Assembly: GCA_030832235.1 (NCBI GenBank)
Contig: JAURJO010000509.1
Span: forward strand, 1 to 35,972
Source of the DNA: Verrucomicrobiota bacterium
GTDB taxonomy: Bacteria > Verrucomicrobiota > Verrucomicrobiia > Opitutales > Opitutaceae
DNA length: 35,972 bases
Direction of reading: 5' to 3'
Positions within the stretch are counted from its first letter, which is position 1; every line of letters starts with the position of its first letter. The notes below the pieces were generated by a model. It saw nothing but the letters and a program-made list of their open reading frames with translations. It was not told the DNA's origin and ran no database searches. Positions 7,612 through 18,243 of this stretch are shown piece by piece. The position numbers were made by a program, and so were the translations under genes.

Positions 7612-10600
7612 ATGCGCCCGCGTCTCGTCCTGTTCGCGTTCGCGGTGTGTGCCGTCCTCGCGGCGGTCGCCCGTTTATCGCTTCGCACCGGTCCGCAATT
7701 CACGGGGCTCGCAGCCGAAACGACCGGCCGCTTCACCGAAGGCGGCGGCTGGTTCCAAGGCGAACCGCTGGTCACGCACGTGCCGGTGCGCGCCTGGGGA
7801 TCCTGGAACGGTTCCGACGAGAATACCGGGTCGCTGCGTCTCGGTCCGTTTTCCGCGCCGGCGCGCCTCCGTCTCGCAGTGGGCGGCTATCCGCCCTACC
7901 CGGGCAACACCCTGCGCCTCGAACTGGCCGGCACCGCCGAGACGTTGCCGCTGAAACCGCCGGCCGTGGGCGAGCGGTGGCGGATCATCGACCAGGATCT
8001 TCCCGCGGCCTGGCGTGGACGGCCGGTCACTCTCGTCGCGATCGATGATGCGAAAGCGATCGGTTGCTGGATCGCCGTCACCGAACCCTTGCGTGGCGGG
8101 ATCGGCGACGGCCCCGCCGGACTTTGGCAAACCCTCGCGGCGTGGGCAGCCAACGGGTTGCTGCTGGGACTCGTCTGGTGCGCGGCGCTGCGCGGGCTCG
8201 CGCGGCAAAGCTGGATTCCCGCCCCGTGGTTGCCGGTCGCCGCCGCGGCGGTTGTCGCGGGCGCGGGCTATCTCGTATTCTGGGCCTACTTCGTCGGGCC
8301 CGGCACGGGCTTCGCGACCTCGCTCGCCGTGCTCGCGGCTGGCGCGTGGATCGGCCGTCGTGGCATCGATCTCACTCCGGATACCGGACGCGAGATCCGG
8401 CCCGTCGTGCTGCTCACCCTCGCGACGGGGTTGCTCCACCTTTCGCTGCTGCACCTGTTCCCCTCGTCGCTCGATTTCTACCAGCTCGCCGCGAATCGCT
8501 TCCGGCAGGAGCTGCCGACGGACAACCAATTGCCCTATGAGGCCGGCACCCGGCTGATCGCGGGGCAGCCGTTGAAGCAGACCGACACCGACTGGCTCTC
8601 GAGTGACCGGCCCCCGCTGCAGACCGGCTGGCAATTGATCACGTGGCGGACGCTCGAGGCGGCAGGTCTTGATCCGCGGGCCGCAAGTGGCACGGCGGCG
8701 GTCTGGTTTCAACTCACCTGGGTCGCCGCCGCCTTTGCGCTGCTGCGCACGCTTGGGCTCGGATCCCGCGCGGCCGCGGGTTGGACCGCGGCTCTGGGGT
8801 TTTGCGGCTTCTTCCTGCAGAACACGGTCTTCACCTGGCCCAAACTCTCCGCCGCCGCGTTCGCGTCCGGAGCGTTCGCGGTCTGGCTTGCACCGTTTCA
8901 TGCAACCGACCGCGGACGTCGCATCCTACTCGGCGCCGTGCTCGCCGGCGCCGCGTGGCTTTCGCATGGCGGCGTGGCGTTCTCGTTCCTCGCGCTGGCG
9001 CCGTGGGTGCTCTGGCGCTGCCTCCGCGGCGAGTGGCGCGACTGGCTGAAAGCGACGCTGCTTTTCGTGCTGATCGCCGCACCGTGGGTCGCGTACCAGC
9101 GCTTCTACGATCCGCCTGGCAATCGTCTGCTGAAATGGCACCTCGGCGGACAGATCGCCAAGGACGACCGCGGCGTGTGGCAAACCATCCGCGAAAATTA
9201 CGCCAAACTGACGTGGGAACAGATCCTAACGAACAAGGCGCGTAACCTCGCCCTGCAGAACGACGGCCGCGTCGCCGCCCTGCTGGAAACGACACCCGCC
9301 GCCGCGATGGACCGCCGGAATCAGGAGTTCTTCATCGCGGGCCGCGCCCTCACCTGGTGGCTATTCGGTCTGCTGTTGCTCCCGTTCGCTTGGCGCTCGC
9401 TGCGGCGGGACGAAAATCGCCCGTGGCGCCGGCTGCATCTCGCCCTCTTCGGATGGACCGCGCTCACCGTGCCCGTTTGGTGCCTCCTCATGTTCGACGG
9501 CAACCAGACCGTCATCCACCAGGGTTCGTACGCGATGATGCTGGGCGCGTTCGTGCTGCTCTCCGCCTGGTTCCATCTCGCGGCGAGCCGTTGGCTACCG
9601 GCGGTGGCGGCCGCGCAGATCTTTACTCTTCTCGCAACGTGGGCGCCAGCCAGCGGGATTGTCGGCGGAGAAATCTCCACCGTGGCGGCGATCCTCGCCG
9701 TACTCGGCGGCGCGGGGCTGATCGCCTTCGTCGCGCGCGGCTGGCGCGACCCGGCGAACGGCACGAGGACGACGGACTCGGAGCCGGCCACCGCAAGCGA
9801 CGGAGAAAAGGGCTCCTGGCGTCCGGCGCTGCCCTGGCTGGCCGCGGGCCTGGCGCTGTTGCCGGGTGTGGTCTGCGCCCGTGCCCTCGGGGATCTTTGG
9901 TGGTTCGGCGACGATTGGGACCTCCTCGATCAGATCCAGCGGATCGGCTTTGCGCGCTGGATGCTGCTGCCGTTCGCGGAAAACTTCGTGCCGCTGTTCA
10001 AGGCGCTGTGGGGGGCGTTGGTGTTCGCGGGCGGCGGCGACTACCGGCCGATGATCGCGGCGCTGTGGCTCACGCACGCGCTCAACGCCGCGCTGCTCGC
10101 GCGCACCTTGCTCGCAGCCGGCTTCGCCTCGCTGCCGGTCGCATTCGCCACGACCGTCTTCGCCGTGTCCTCGGCCAACATCGAGTCGCTCGCCTGGTCC
10201 GTCCAATGGTCCGCGCTGCTCGCGACCTCGTTCTTTCTGGCTGCCGCCGGGATTCACGCCCGGCCCGCTTTCTCGGTATGGCGTCGCCGACTCCTGCTGG
10301 CGGCATTTTCCGCCGCGAGCGCGCTGGCGTTCTCGCGTGGCGTGCTCACCGGCCTCGCGCTCGCCGCCGCGGTGCTGGTTCCCCTGGCGAGGAACGATCG
10401 CCCGTGGCGTGAGCGCTGGAGCGATGCCGTCGCGGCTGCCCTTCCCGCGCTTGCAGTCGGGGCCACGATTTTTTTCACCGCGGCCGGTAACCACCGCGCG
10501 CTGGGCGGCCACCTGGGAGAAGTCGCCGCGTTCGCGTTCTGCCATTGGTCCGTCGCCCCGCTGCACCGCCTGCTCGGCGCCGTGACATGGCACTGGCCGC

Positions 10601-11073
10601 TCATCGTGTCACTCGGCGTCGTGAAACTGGCCGTCATCGTGGCCGTGCTGCGCACCGCCACCACACCGCAACGCCGGCTGCTCGTTCTTTTTCTCCTGCT
10701 CGACCTCGGCAACGCCGCGCTGCTCGGCATCGGACGCCACCACACCGGGCTGCCCGCGGCCAACAGCGAGCGCTACTACTACACCGCGCTGCTGTGTTTC
10801 CTGCCCTTCCTCGCCCTCGCCCTGGAAAACTGGCTGGCCGCGTTCGGTCGCGGCTGCCGACCCGTCGCCGTCGTCGTGCTCGCACTCGCCTTCGTGCTCG
10901 CCGCCTGGGGCTGGCCTGCGGCCGCGGAAGGCTTCGCCCAGAGTCGCGGCCGCAACACCCGCGAACTACTGCTGCGCCGAACCGGCACGCCCGCCGAGGG
11001 CGCGGTGCCCGGCATTCCTTTTCTGCCCACGCGCCGCGCCCGTGAATTGATCGAGGCCTACGGGCTCCATTGA
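7612..11073 (+). CDS. Large membrane protein fusing two GT-C-like modules and an N-terminal ectodomain
   Basis: 1153 residues. After a first helix, residues about 20-165 form a soluble domain with LRLAVGGYPPYPG and GCWIAVTEP. The first membrane module (about 175-720) contains SSDRPPLQTGW (about 330) and FTWPKLSAAAF (about 407). It resembles the protein at 14171 ([22 protein letters not shown]). A charged linker (about 705-735) leads into a second membrane module with FGDDWDLLD (about 765), LAWSVQW (about 859) and NSERYYYTALL. This module matches the class B pattern of the proteins at 753, 11083 and 12336. The two halves thus look like a fusion of two types that also occur separately in this cluster. 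Acidic loops after early helices suggest GT-C glycosyltransferase activity, but this is inferred. Start ATG lies 3 bp after the GT2 stop. Confidence 0.8.
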   Translation: MRPRLVLFAFAVCAVLAAVARLSLRTGPQFTGLAAETTGRFTEGGGWFQGEPLVTHVPVRAWGSWNGSDENTGSLRLGPFSAPARLRLAVGGYPPYPGNTLRLELAGTAETLPLKPPAVGERWRIIDQDLPAAWRGRPVTLVAIDDAKAIGCWIAVTEPLRGGIGDGPAGLWQTLAAWAANGLLLGLVWCAALRGLARQSWIPAPWLPVAAAAVVAGAGYLVFWAYFVGPGTGFATSLAVLAAGAWIGRRGIDLTPDTGREIRPVVLLTLATGLLHLSLLHLFPSSLDFYQLAANRFRQELPTDNQLPYEAGTRLIAGQPLKQTDTDWLSSDRPPLQTGWQLITWRTLEAAGLDPRAASGTAAVWFQLTWVAAAFALLRTLGLGSRAAAGWTAALGFCGFFLQNTVFTWPKLSAAAFASGAFAVWLAPFHATDRGRRILLGAVLAGAAWLSHGGVAFSFLALAPWVLWRCLRGEWRDWLKATLLFVLIAAPWVAYQRFYDPPGNRLLKWHLGGQIAKDDRGVWQTIRENYAKLTWEQILTNKARNLALQNDGRVAALLETTPAAAMDRRNQEFFIAGRALTWWLFGLLLLPFAWRSLRRDENRPWRRLHLALFGWTALTVPVWCLLMFDGNQTVIHQGSYAMMLGAFVLLSAWFHLAASRWLPAVAAAQIFTLLATWAPASGIVGGEISTVAAILAVLGGAGLIAFVARGWRDPANGTRTTDSEPATASDGEKGSWRPALPWLAAGLALLPGVVCARALGDLWWFGDDWDLLDQIQRIGFARWMLLPFAENFVPLFKALWGALVFAGGGDYRPMIAALWLTHALNAALLARTLLAAGFASLPVAFATTVFAVSSANIESLAWSVQWSALLATSFFLAAAGIHARPAFSVWRRRLLLAAFSAASALAFSRGVLTGLALAAAVLVPLARNDRPWRERWSDAVAAALPALAVGATIFFTAAGNHRALGGHLGEVAAFAFCHWSVAPLHRLLGAVTWHWPLIVSLGVVKLAVIVAVLRTATTPQRRLLVLFLLLDLGNAALLGIGRHHTGLPAANSERYYYTALLCFLPFLALALENWLAAFGRGCRPVAVVVLALAFVLAAWGWPAAAEGFAQSRGRNTRELLLRRTGTPAEGAVPGIPFLPTRRARELIEAYGLH

Positions 11074-11082
11074 GACGTCGCC

Positions 11083-12339
11083 ATGCCGGGCCTCGCCTCA
11101 ACCACGATCCCGCTCCGCCCGCGCCTCGCGGCCTGGTGGCGCGAACCCCGGCTCAACGGCTGGGCCTTGGCGTCGCTGGCGGGACTGCTTTTCCTGCGAC
11201 GACCCGACGCTCTGCTGACGCCTCAGCTCTGGGCCGAGGACGGGAGCGTTTTTCTCCTCGGTCAGGACGCCAAGGGTTTCGCGGCGCTATTCGAGCCCTA
11301 CATGGGCTACCTGCATACCCTGCCGCGCCTCACGGCTTGGGCGGCCCACGCACTCCTCGACGCCGCGTGGTGGCCGGCGTTTTACAACGCCGTTGCCTTC
11401 GCGGTGTGGCTCGGCGTGCTCGCGCGCCTTTTCTCGTCGCGGCTCGATCTCCCGCACCGGCCGTGGCTCGCGGCAGGGGTGCTGCTCGCGGTGCAGACCC
11501 CGGAGATTCTCCTCAACCTCACCAACGCGCAATGGGCCGGCGCGCTGCTGTTGCTACAACAGTCGCTGCTTGCCCGTCCCCAAGGTACCGCGCAACGGGC
11601 CGGCGATCTCGTGCTGGTCGGACTCTTCGGGCTCACCGGACCTTTCATCATCCCGCTGCTGCCACTCTTCGCGTGGCGCTGGTGGCGCGATCGTCACGCC
11701 GATAACCTCGCCCCCCTCCTGCTGGCCGGACTTTGCGCCGCGATCCAAGGCGCGTGCCTCCACCACGCCGCGATCACGTTCGAACATCAGCACGCCCCCC
11801 TCGACACCGCCGCGGCCGTGGTCGCGCTCGCCCGCCGTCTCGTCGTCTGGCCGTTGCTGGGGCCAACCGCCGCCCGCGACCTCCCCGCGATCATCCAAGC
11901 CGGATTCGGGGCCGCCGCCTTCGGCTTCCTCGTCTGGCGCACGGTCCGGGCCAGCGCCCACCGCTCGACGCGCCTCGTGCTGCTCGGCGCGGGAGTGCTG
12001 CTCATGTCCGCGGGCTTCATCCGCATGCGGCCCGACACCTGGACCGGTGACGATCTCGCGTTCAGCGACCGCTATTTTTTCCACGCGCGGGTGATCCTTC
12101 TCTGGCTTCTGGCCTTCGAACTGGATGCGGTAGGGCGCACGACGGTCCTCATCAGCCGGCTCGCTCTGATCGCGGCTTTTTTCACCCACCTGCCCGTGTA
12201 CCGCTTTCCCGCCCCACCGGATTTCCGCTGGCGAGAACGCTGTGAACCGATCCGGCGCGGAGCGGCCGCCGATATCCCCATCCTTCCAGCTGGCTGGACG
12301 CTGCACTACCCCGGACGCCCGGCGTCAGATCCGCGATGA
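11083..12339 (+). CDS. GT-C-like membrane protein, class B, minimal form
   Basis: A 418-residue protein made only of the class B membrane module. PQLWAEDGSVFL (about 47-58) forms the acidic loop, FEPYMGYLHTLPRL follows, then NLTNAQW (about 145) and, near the end, SDRYFFHARV. It finishes CEPIRRGAAADIPILPAGW and YPGR. The downstream protein repeats nearly every one of these landmarks (QLWAEDGSIFL, FEPYNGYLHLLPRL, NLTNLQW, GDRYFFIPRV, CDAIRRG, YPGR), so the two are tandem paralogs. This copy lacks the N-terminal ectodomain. It probably acts in lipid-linked sugar transfer, based on GT-C resemblance only. The stop overlaps the next start as ATGA. Confidence 0.8.
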   Translation: MPGLASTTIPLRPRLAAWWREPRLNGWALASLAGLLFLRRPDALLTPQLWAEDGSVFLLGQDAKGFAALFEPYMGYLHTLPRLTAWAAHALLDAAWWPAFYNAVAFAVWLGVLARLFSSRLDLPHRPWLAAGVLLAVQTPEILLNLTNAQWAGALLLLQQSLLARPQGTAQRAGDLVLVGLFGLTGPFIIPLLPLFAWRWWRDRHADNLAPLLLAGLCAAIQGACLHHAAITFEHQHAPLDTAAAVVALARRLVVWPLLGPTAARDLPAIIQAGFGAAAFGFLVWRTVRASAHRSTRLVLLGAGVLLMSAGFIRMRPDTWTGDDLAFSDRYFFHARVILLWLLAFELDAVGRTTVLISRLALIAAFFTHLPVYRFPAPPDFRWRERCEPIRRGAAADIPILPAGWTLHYPGRPASDPR

Positions 12340-14174
12340 ACACGTCCGGACAATTAACCCGAAGTCTCGCTGGTCGCGCCCTGCTCGCGGCGGCGCTGCT
12401 TCTGATCGCGCTGCTGGCGACAACGGGCTCGAGCTTGATTCCAGGCCCGCGGGAGCTACCTCGCGCCGATGGCGCCACGGGCCGTGCCTGGATCACCGGC
12501 GATTTCGCGCCGCCGGCGGGTTATCACGATCTTCAGGACCCGCTGCGATTGGAACGCGTGCAGCGCGCCACGTCGTTTACAGATGGCGACCGCGCGATCG
12601 GCCGCGCGGAAACCGCCTGGTTCCGAACGTCGCAGCCCGTCGTGCGGATCGCGGTCGCCGGCTACCCGGGCAACCCCGGACTCAATCTGCGCGCGGAGTT
12701 CCGCGACACCGCCGGCGCGATATCATCGATCGCGTATCGGGGCCCCGATCCACGCGAGACGTGGCACGAATGGACGCTGCCGCGTCCGGAAGGCACCATT
12801 GCGGTACGGGTCCTTGCGGAGGACAACAGCTCCGCCACGTTCGGCTGGGTCGCGTTTTCCCATCCGTACCGCGCTTGGCCGGCTTGGGTTTCCTCCTCAA
12901 TCGGCGCGTTGCGTCCGCTCGCGCTCGCCGCCCTCGCGTTTCTGCTGATCCAAACGGCGCTCGGCGGCAGCGTGGTTTTCGGCGGCGCGTCTGCGCTCCT
13001 CGGAGGAATCACGGCCGCAGCCGCACTCTTCGCGCTACGCAAGCCGTGGGCGCTGCACACGCCGCAACTCTGGGCGGAGGACGGCAGCATCTTCCTTGTG
13101 CAGGCCGAGCAACTGGGCGCGCGCGCTTGGTTTGAGCCGTACAACGGTTACCTCCACCTCCTGCCCCGCCTCGTGGCCTGGCTCGCCAACGTGACGGCGG
13201 ACGTCGCCTGGTGGCCGGCGATTTACAACGGGTGTTCCTTCGCCGTGACCCTCGCACTCTTCGCGCGGATCGCCTCGTCCCGCGTGATGCTGCCCGCCAA
13301 GCCCGCGCTCATGCTCACGTTCCCCCTCGTCGTCGGCACTGGCGAGGTCCTGATCAACCTCACCAACCTCCAGTGGATCACGGCATTCTTCCTCGTGATC
13401 CACCTCTTCCTGGAACCGCCGAAGTCGGCGGCGGCGCGAGTCTACGATCTGCTGGTCCTCGGGGTCGTCGGCTTGAACGGTCCGTTCGCCGCCATACTCG
13501 CCCCGCTCTTCGCCTGGCGCGCCTGGCGGGAGAAAAACCGGGACCATGGGCTCGCGTTCGGCGTGGTCGCCGCGTGCGCCTTCGTGCAGGGGTCACTCGC
13601 GCTGAAGGCCGGAGCCGCGCTGTACGGCGCCGGCGAACCTCTCCGACCGCTGATGTTTCTCTCGGTGCTGGGCAGCCGGCTGGTGACATGGACGTTTTTC
13701 GGTCCCGCGGCGGTCCGCGCCCTGCCCATCTGGGCGCACGCGGCCGGCGGCTCCATTTTTCTGGCGCTGCTCGTTCTACTCGCGCTCCGACCCGGGCCCG
13801 GTCGCACGGAAAAGTCCTGGCTAGCGGCGGCGCTCCTCTTGCTCACCGCCGCCTGCGCCTGGCGGGTGCGCGCCGATCTTTGGCAGGACGATAACCTGGT
13901 GAACGGCGACCGCTACTTCTTCATCCCGCGCGTGCTGGTCGCCTGGCTGGTCGTCCTCGAGTTCCGCGCGGCACACCGCGCCGTGGCCTGGACCGCACGC
14001 GGCCTGTGCGCGCTCGGCATCGCGTTGCACGTGCCCCACTTCATCATCCCTGCCCCGGAAAATTACCGTTGGACGGAAAGCTGCGACGCGATCCGACGCG
14101 GCGTGCCGGCGCAGATCAAGACCCTGCCCGAAGGCTGGTACATCGAGTACCCCGGCCGCGCCGCGAAGCGATGA
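12336..14174 (+). CDS. GT-C-like membrane protein, class B, with N-terminal ectodomain
   Basis: 612 residues. One N-terminal helix is followed by a soluble domain (about 30-185) with [33 protein letters not shown] and FGWVAFSHPYR. Then comes a class B membrane module with QLWAEDGSIFL (about 244), NLTNLQW (about 341) and GDRYFFIPRV. The soluble domain is close to that of the next protein ([41 protein letters not shown]), whereas the membrane module is close to that of the previous protein. The gene therefore looks like a mosaic of its two neighbours. Both ends overlap neighbours by ATGA, which fixes the start. Function is inferred as glycan assembly at the membrane. Confidence 0.82.
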   Translation: MNTSGQLTRSLAGRALLAAALLLIALLATTGSSLIPGPRELPRADGATGRAWITGDFAPPAGYHDLQDPLRLERVQRATSFTDGDRAIGRAETAWFRTSQPVVRIAVAGYPGNPGLNLRAEFRDTAGAISSIAYRGPDPRETWHEWTLPRPEGTIAVRVLAEDNSSATFGWVAFSHPYRAWPAWVSSSIGALRPLALAALAFLLIQTALGGSVVFGGASALLGGITAAAALFALRKPWALHTPQLWAEDGSIFLVQAEQLGARAWFEPYNGYLHLLPRLVAWLANVTADVAWWPAIYNGCSFAVTLALFARIASSRVMLPAKPALMLTFPLVVGTGEVLINLTNLQWITAFFLVIHLFLEPPKSAAARVYDLLVLGVVGLNGPFAAILAPLFAWRAWREKNRDHGLAFGVVAACAFVQGSLALKAGAALYGAGEPLRPLMFLSVLGSRLVTWTFFGPAAVRALPIWAHAAGGSIFLALLVLLALRPGPGRTEKSWLAAALLLLTAACAWRVRADLWQDDNLVNGDRYFFIPRVLVAWLVVLEFRAAHRAVAWTARGLCALGIALHVPHFIIPAPENYRWTESCDAIRRGVPAQIKTLPEGWYIEYPGRAAKR

Positions 14175-16440
14175 AACCGTCCGCCGTCTTCCGCGCCCTT
14201 TGGCTGGCCGGTGGGCTCGCGATTCTACTCGGCGCGCTGCGGGGGCCCATCCTCGACCTCATACCTCCGCCGCGCGGCCTGCCCCGCGCCGACGGCGCCA
14301 CCGGACGGCCCTGGGTGACGGGCGATTTCGCCGCGACCCGCGCGCTGCCGGGCATCACGGACACGCTGCGTCTGGGAAACCTCGAGGTCGCGACGTCCCA
14401 CGTTCACGGCGACGCGGATCGCGGCCGCGCCGAGACGGCCTGGTTCCGGGCGTCGAGGTCTGTCGTCTGCGTGGCGGTCGCCGGCTACACGCATCACGCC
14501 GGGATCAGCCTCCGGGCCGAATGGCGCGACGCCGCAGGCGAAATCAGCCGTGTCGATTGTCCGCTCACCGATCCGCGCGAGACATGGGCGCTGTGGGAAC
14601 TCAACCGCCCGCCGGACGCGCGGGAGCTGCGCCTGATCGCTGAGGATCGCACCGGAACGCACACGGGCTGGATCGCATTTTCCCACCCGTTCCGTTCCTG
14701 GCCGCCGGAACTGGAGTCGGCGTGGTCGCTCGCGCAGCTCGCCGCGACCTTCGCCCTCGCGCTGGTCCTGCTCTGGGGACCGGGACTGCTCGCCTGCCCC
14801 CGCGAGGCCGGAGCCGCCATCCGTTGTGTCTGGTTTCTCGGCTCCGGGCCGCTGGCGCTCGCGGCGGCGGGGGTCGGTGTCTGGTGTCTCGGACCTTGGA
14901 TTAGACCCGCCGCGACGGGCACCGTTTTCGCGACGGGACTCTGGCTGGCAGTCGGAGTCGCGGCGCGGCGGCGGGGATTCGACCTGAAGCTCGAGCCCGC
15001 CTTTGCCCGCGCCCTCGCGGTGGCGGCGTTGGTAGCGGGCGCGGTCACGGCGCGCGCGGCTTACTCCGCCGGGCCGGCGGGAGAGCTGTTCCGTGGAACG
15101 GTGTCGCGGAACTTCGCCCTCAGCGATCGGATCGACAGCCGTTTCAGTTTCTATGCGGTGCAGGCCGCGGCCAACATCCGCGGGCCCGCCGCGCCGGAGA
15201 CCGAGCGATTCTACTACCCGTGGACCTTTTTCAGCCGCGGTCCGCTCGCCGGGCTGGCGGCGATCCCGGTCGTGCTCGGCACCGGGGGTCGCCCGCCTGA
15301 CGTGCAGGCTGAACAGATCTGGACGCCGTTCGATCCGCAGGGCTTCGCGGCCTACCGCGTGACGCTGCACGTGCTTTCGGCCTCTGTCTTCGTCGCGTTT
15401 TACCTGCTGCTGCTGCCGCTCACGGGGCCGGGCTGGGCTCTCGTCGGCTGCGGACTGGCCACGCTGGCGCCGTTCGGCGTGCACGAAGTTTTGTTTACCT
15501 GGCCGAAGTGGCCGGCCACCGCCTGGCTGGCGGCCGCCTTCGCGCTTCTTCACGCGGGCCGACCGCTCCTGGCGGGCGCGGCGACAGGCGTCGGCTTTCT
15601 ATTTCATCCGCTCGTGCTGCTTTGGACCCCGTGGCTCGCCGTGGCCGCCGTGGCGCTCATACCGGGAAGGCCCGGGGTAAAGGCGGTCGCGTTAATCCGT
15701 CTCGCCGCGGCGACGGCCGCGATCGTGCTCCCGTGGATGCTCCTCGGGGCGGTGATGCCGCACCTGCCCGACACGCCCTTCGCGGGTCAGGGCGGTTTCA
15801 TGCGCTACTGGTTTCTCGCCGATTCGCAGCTCACGGATTGGCAGGGCTGGCTGCGGACGCGCTGGATGAACTTCGCGAACACCTTCGTGCCGCTGCACCT
15901 GTTCGCCGACGCGGGCTCATTTGAGCACTTCCGTTTTACTTCGGCGCACGAGCCGTCACCGGCGGTCGAGAAAACGCTCTTTCTCTGGTGGAACTCACTC
16001 CCCTTCGCGCTCGGCCTCGGCCTGTGGGTCGCGTCGACGGTGTGCGCGGTGCGCCTGCTGCGGCGCCATTTCATGGCGACCGCGGTGCTGCTGCTCGGCC
16101 CCTCCATGCTGCTCGTGGCCTACTGGGGCGGCGATCCTCTCGGATTGGTGCGGGAATGTGGGCATCCCCTTTTTCTCGCCGCGATCGGCGTAACCACCTG
16201 GGTGGCGGCCAAGGAAGGCGGCCGGCTTTCATGCCTGCTCGCCCATCCCGCGGCACCGTGGCTCCAGTTGCCGGAAACGCTCGCGATGCTCTGGCTGGCG
16301 ACGTGGGTGAACGCATCCCCCTACCCGAGGATGCACCATCAACTCGACTGGCTGGCCTTGGCAGCGCACCTCGCCTGCCTCACCGCCGCCGCGGCAATTC
16401 TGGCTCGCGCCCGCCGCGACGCGGCGGCCAGTTTTCCCCC

Positions 16441-16444
<4 letters not shown>
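14171..16444 (+). CDS. GT-C-like membrane protein, class A, with N-terminal ectodomain
   Basis: The track ORF starts at 14006 inside the previous gene; the ATG at 14171 overlaps the upstream stop as ATGA and is preferred (757 residues). The first helix is followed by an ectodomain (about 25-185) nearly parallel to that of the preceding protein. A multi-spanning part follows with [11 protein letters not shown] (about 353-363) and [11 protein letters not shown] (about 442), the class A landmarks also seen in the first half of the 7612 protein. About twelve hydrophobic segments are visible. The absence of the class B QW and RY landmarks separates it from its immediate upstream paralogs. A GT-C type glycosyltransferase or polymerase role is inferred from context. 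The stop again overlaps the next ATG. Confidence 0.8.
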
Positions 16445-17502
<1,058 letters not shown>

Positions 17503-17620
17503 AACACCGGGCGGCGCCCCGCGTCGGGTCCGCCGTCCGCGTTCGCCCGCGGCGCCGAAATTACTCCGCCTCCGCGCAACTCTTCGCCCCAAACGCGGTC
17601 TTCCGCTGACGCTCACTCTC

Positions 17621-18235
17621 ATGACTCGCGCCGCTTTTTTCCAGGGCCTGCTCGGCGTGATGCTCTGCCTCGCCGCCACACGGGCGGCCCGCGCCACGAG
17701 CGTCATCCCGCCCACGTTTCCCGAACTGGTCGCCGAGGCCGAGGCGATCCTCCGCGGCCGCGTGACCGACATCACCTTCCGGCGTTCATCCGCGCCCGAT
17801 GGCACGCCGGTCATCAAGACCCACGTCACCTTCGCCGTGGAACGCACCTTGAAGGGTCCGGAACGCGCAAGTGTAACCCTGGAATTCCTCGGCGGCACGA
17901 TCGGCGACGAAAGCCTCGTCGTCACGGGTCTGCCGCGCTTCGAGCTCGGTTCGACCGACTATCTTTTCGTGGAGCGCAACGGCGTTCAGTTCTGCCCGCT
18001 GGTCGCGGTTCGCCATGGCCGTTACCGCCTCCGGCGCGACGGCACCGGACGCGAGTTTGTCGCCCGCGACAATGCCGTTCCGTTGACCGACGTCAGCCAA
18101 GTCGTGCTGCCGCTCGCCACCCTGCCGGACCTGATTCGCGCCGCCAGCGTCGCCGGCGCCCTCACCCCGGCGGCCTTTGAGGCCGCCGTGATCGCCGAGT
18201 TGGCGCGAAACGTTCCCGTCGCCCGCGTGCGCTGA
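17621..18235 (+). CDS. Secreted protein paired with matrixin protease
   Basis: 204 residues with a clear signal peptide (MTRAAFFQGLLGVMLCLAA...ARA). The mature part starts TSVIPPTFPELVAEAEAILRGRVTDI and contains ERTLKGPERASVTLEFLGG and GLPRFELGSTDYLFVERNG. This looks like a small beta-rich domain of the 'G.V....TLKG....V...GG..G' kind that I recall beside or fused to matrixins in other bacteria. No catalytic motif is visible. It lies 8 bp upstream of the protease gene, in the same direction, so co-expression is likely. It could be a chaperone, inhibitor or structural partner of the protease; none of these is shown by the sequence. Confidence 0.85.
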   Translation: MTRAAFFQGLLGVMLCLAATRAARATSVIPPTFPELVAEAEAILRGRVTDITFRRSSAPDGTPVIKTHVTFAVERTLKGPERASVTLEFLGGTIGDESLVVTGLPRFELGSTDYLFVERNGVQFCPLVAVRHGRYRLRRDGTGREFVARDNAVPLTDVSQVVLPLATLPDLIRAASVAGALTPAAFEAAVIAELARNVPVARVR

Positions 18236-18243
18236 TCCTCAAG

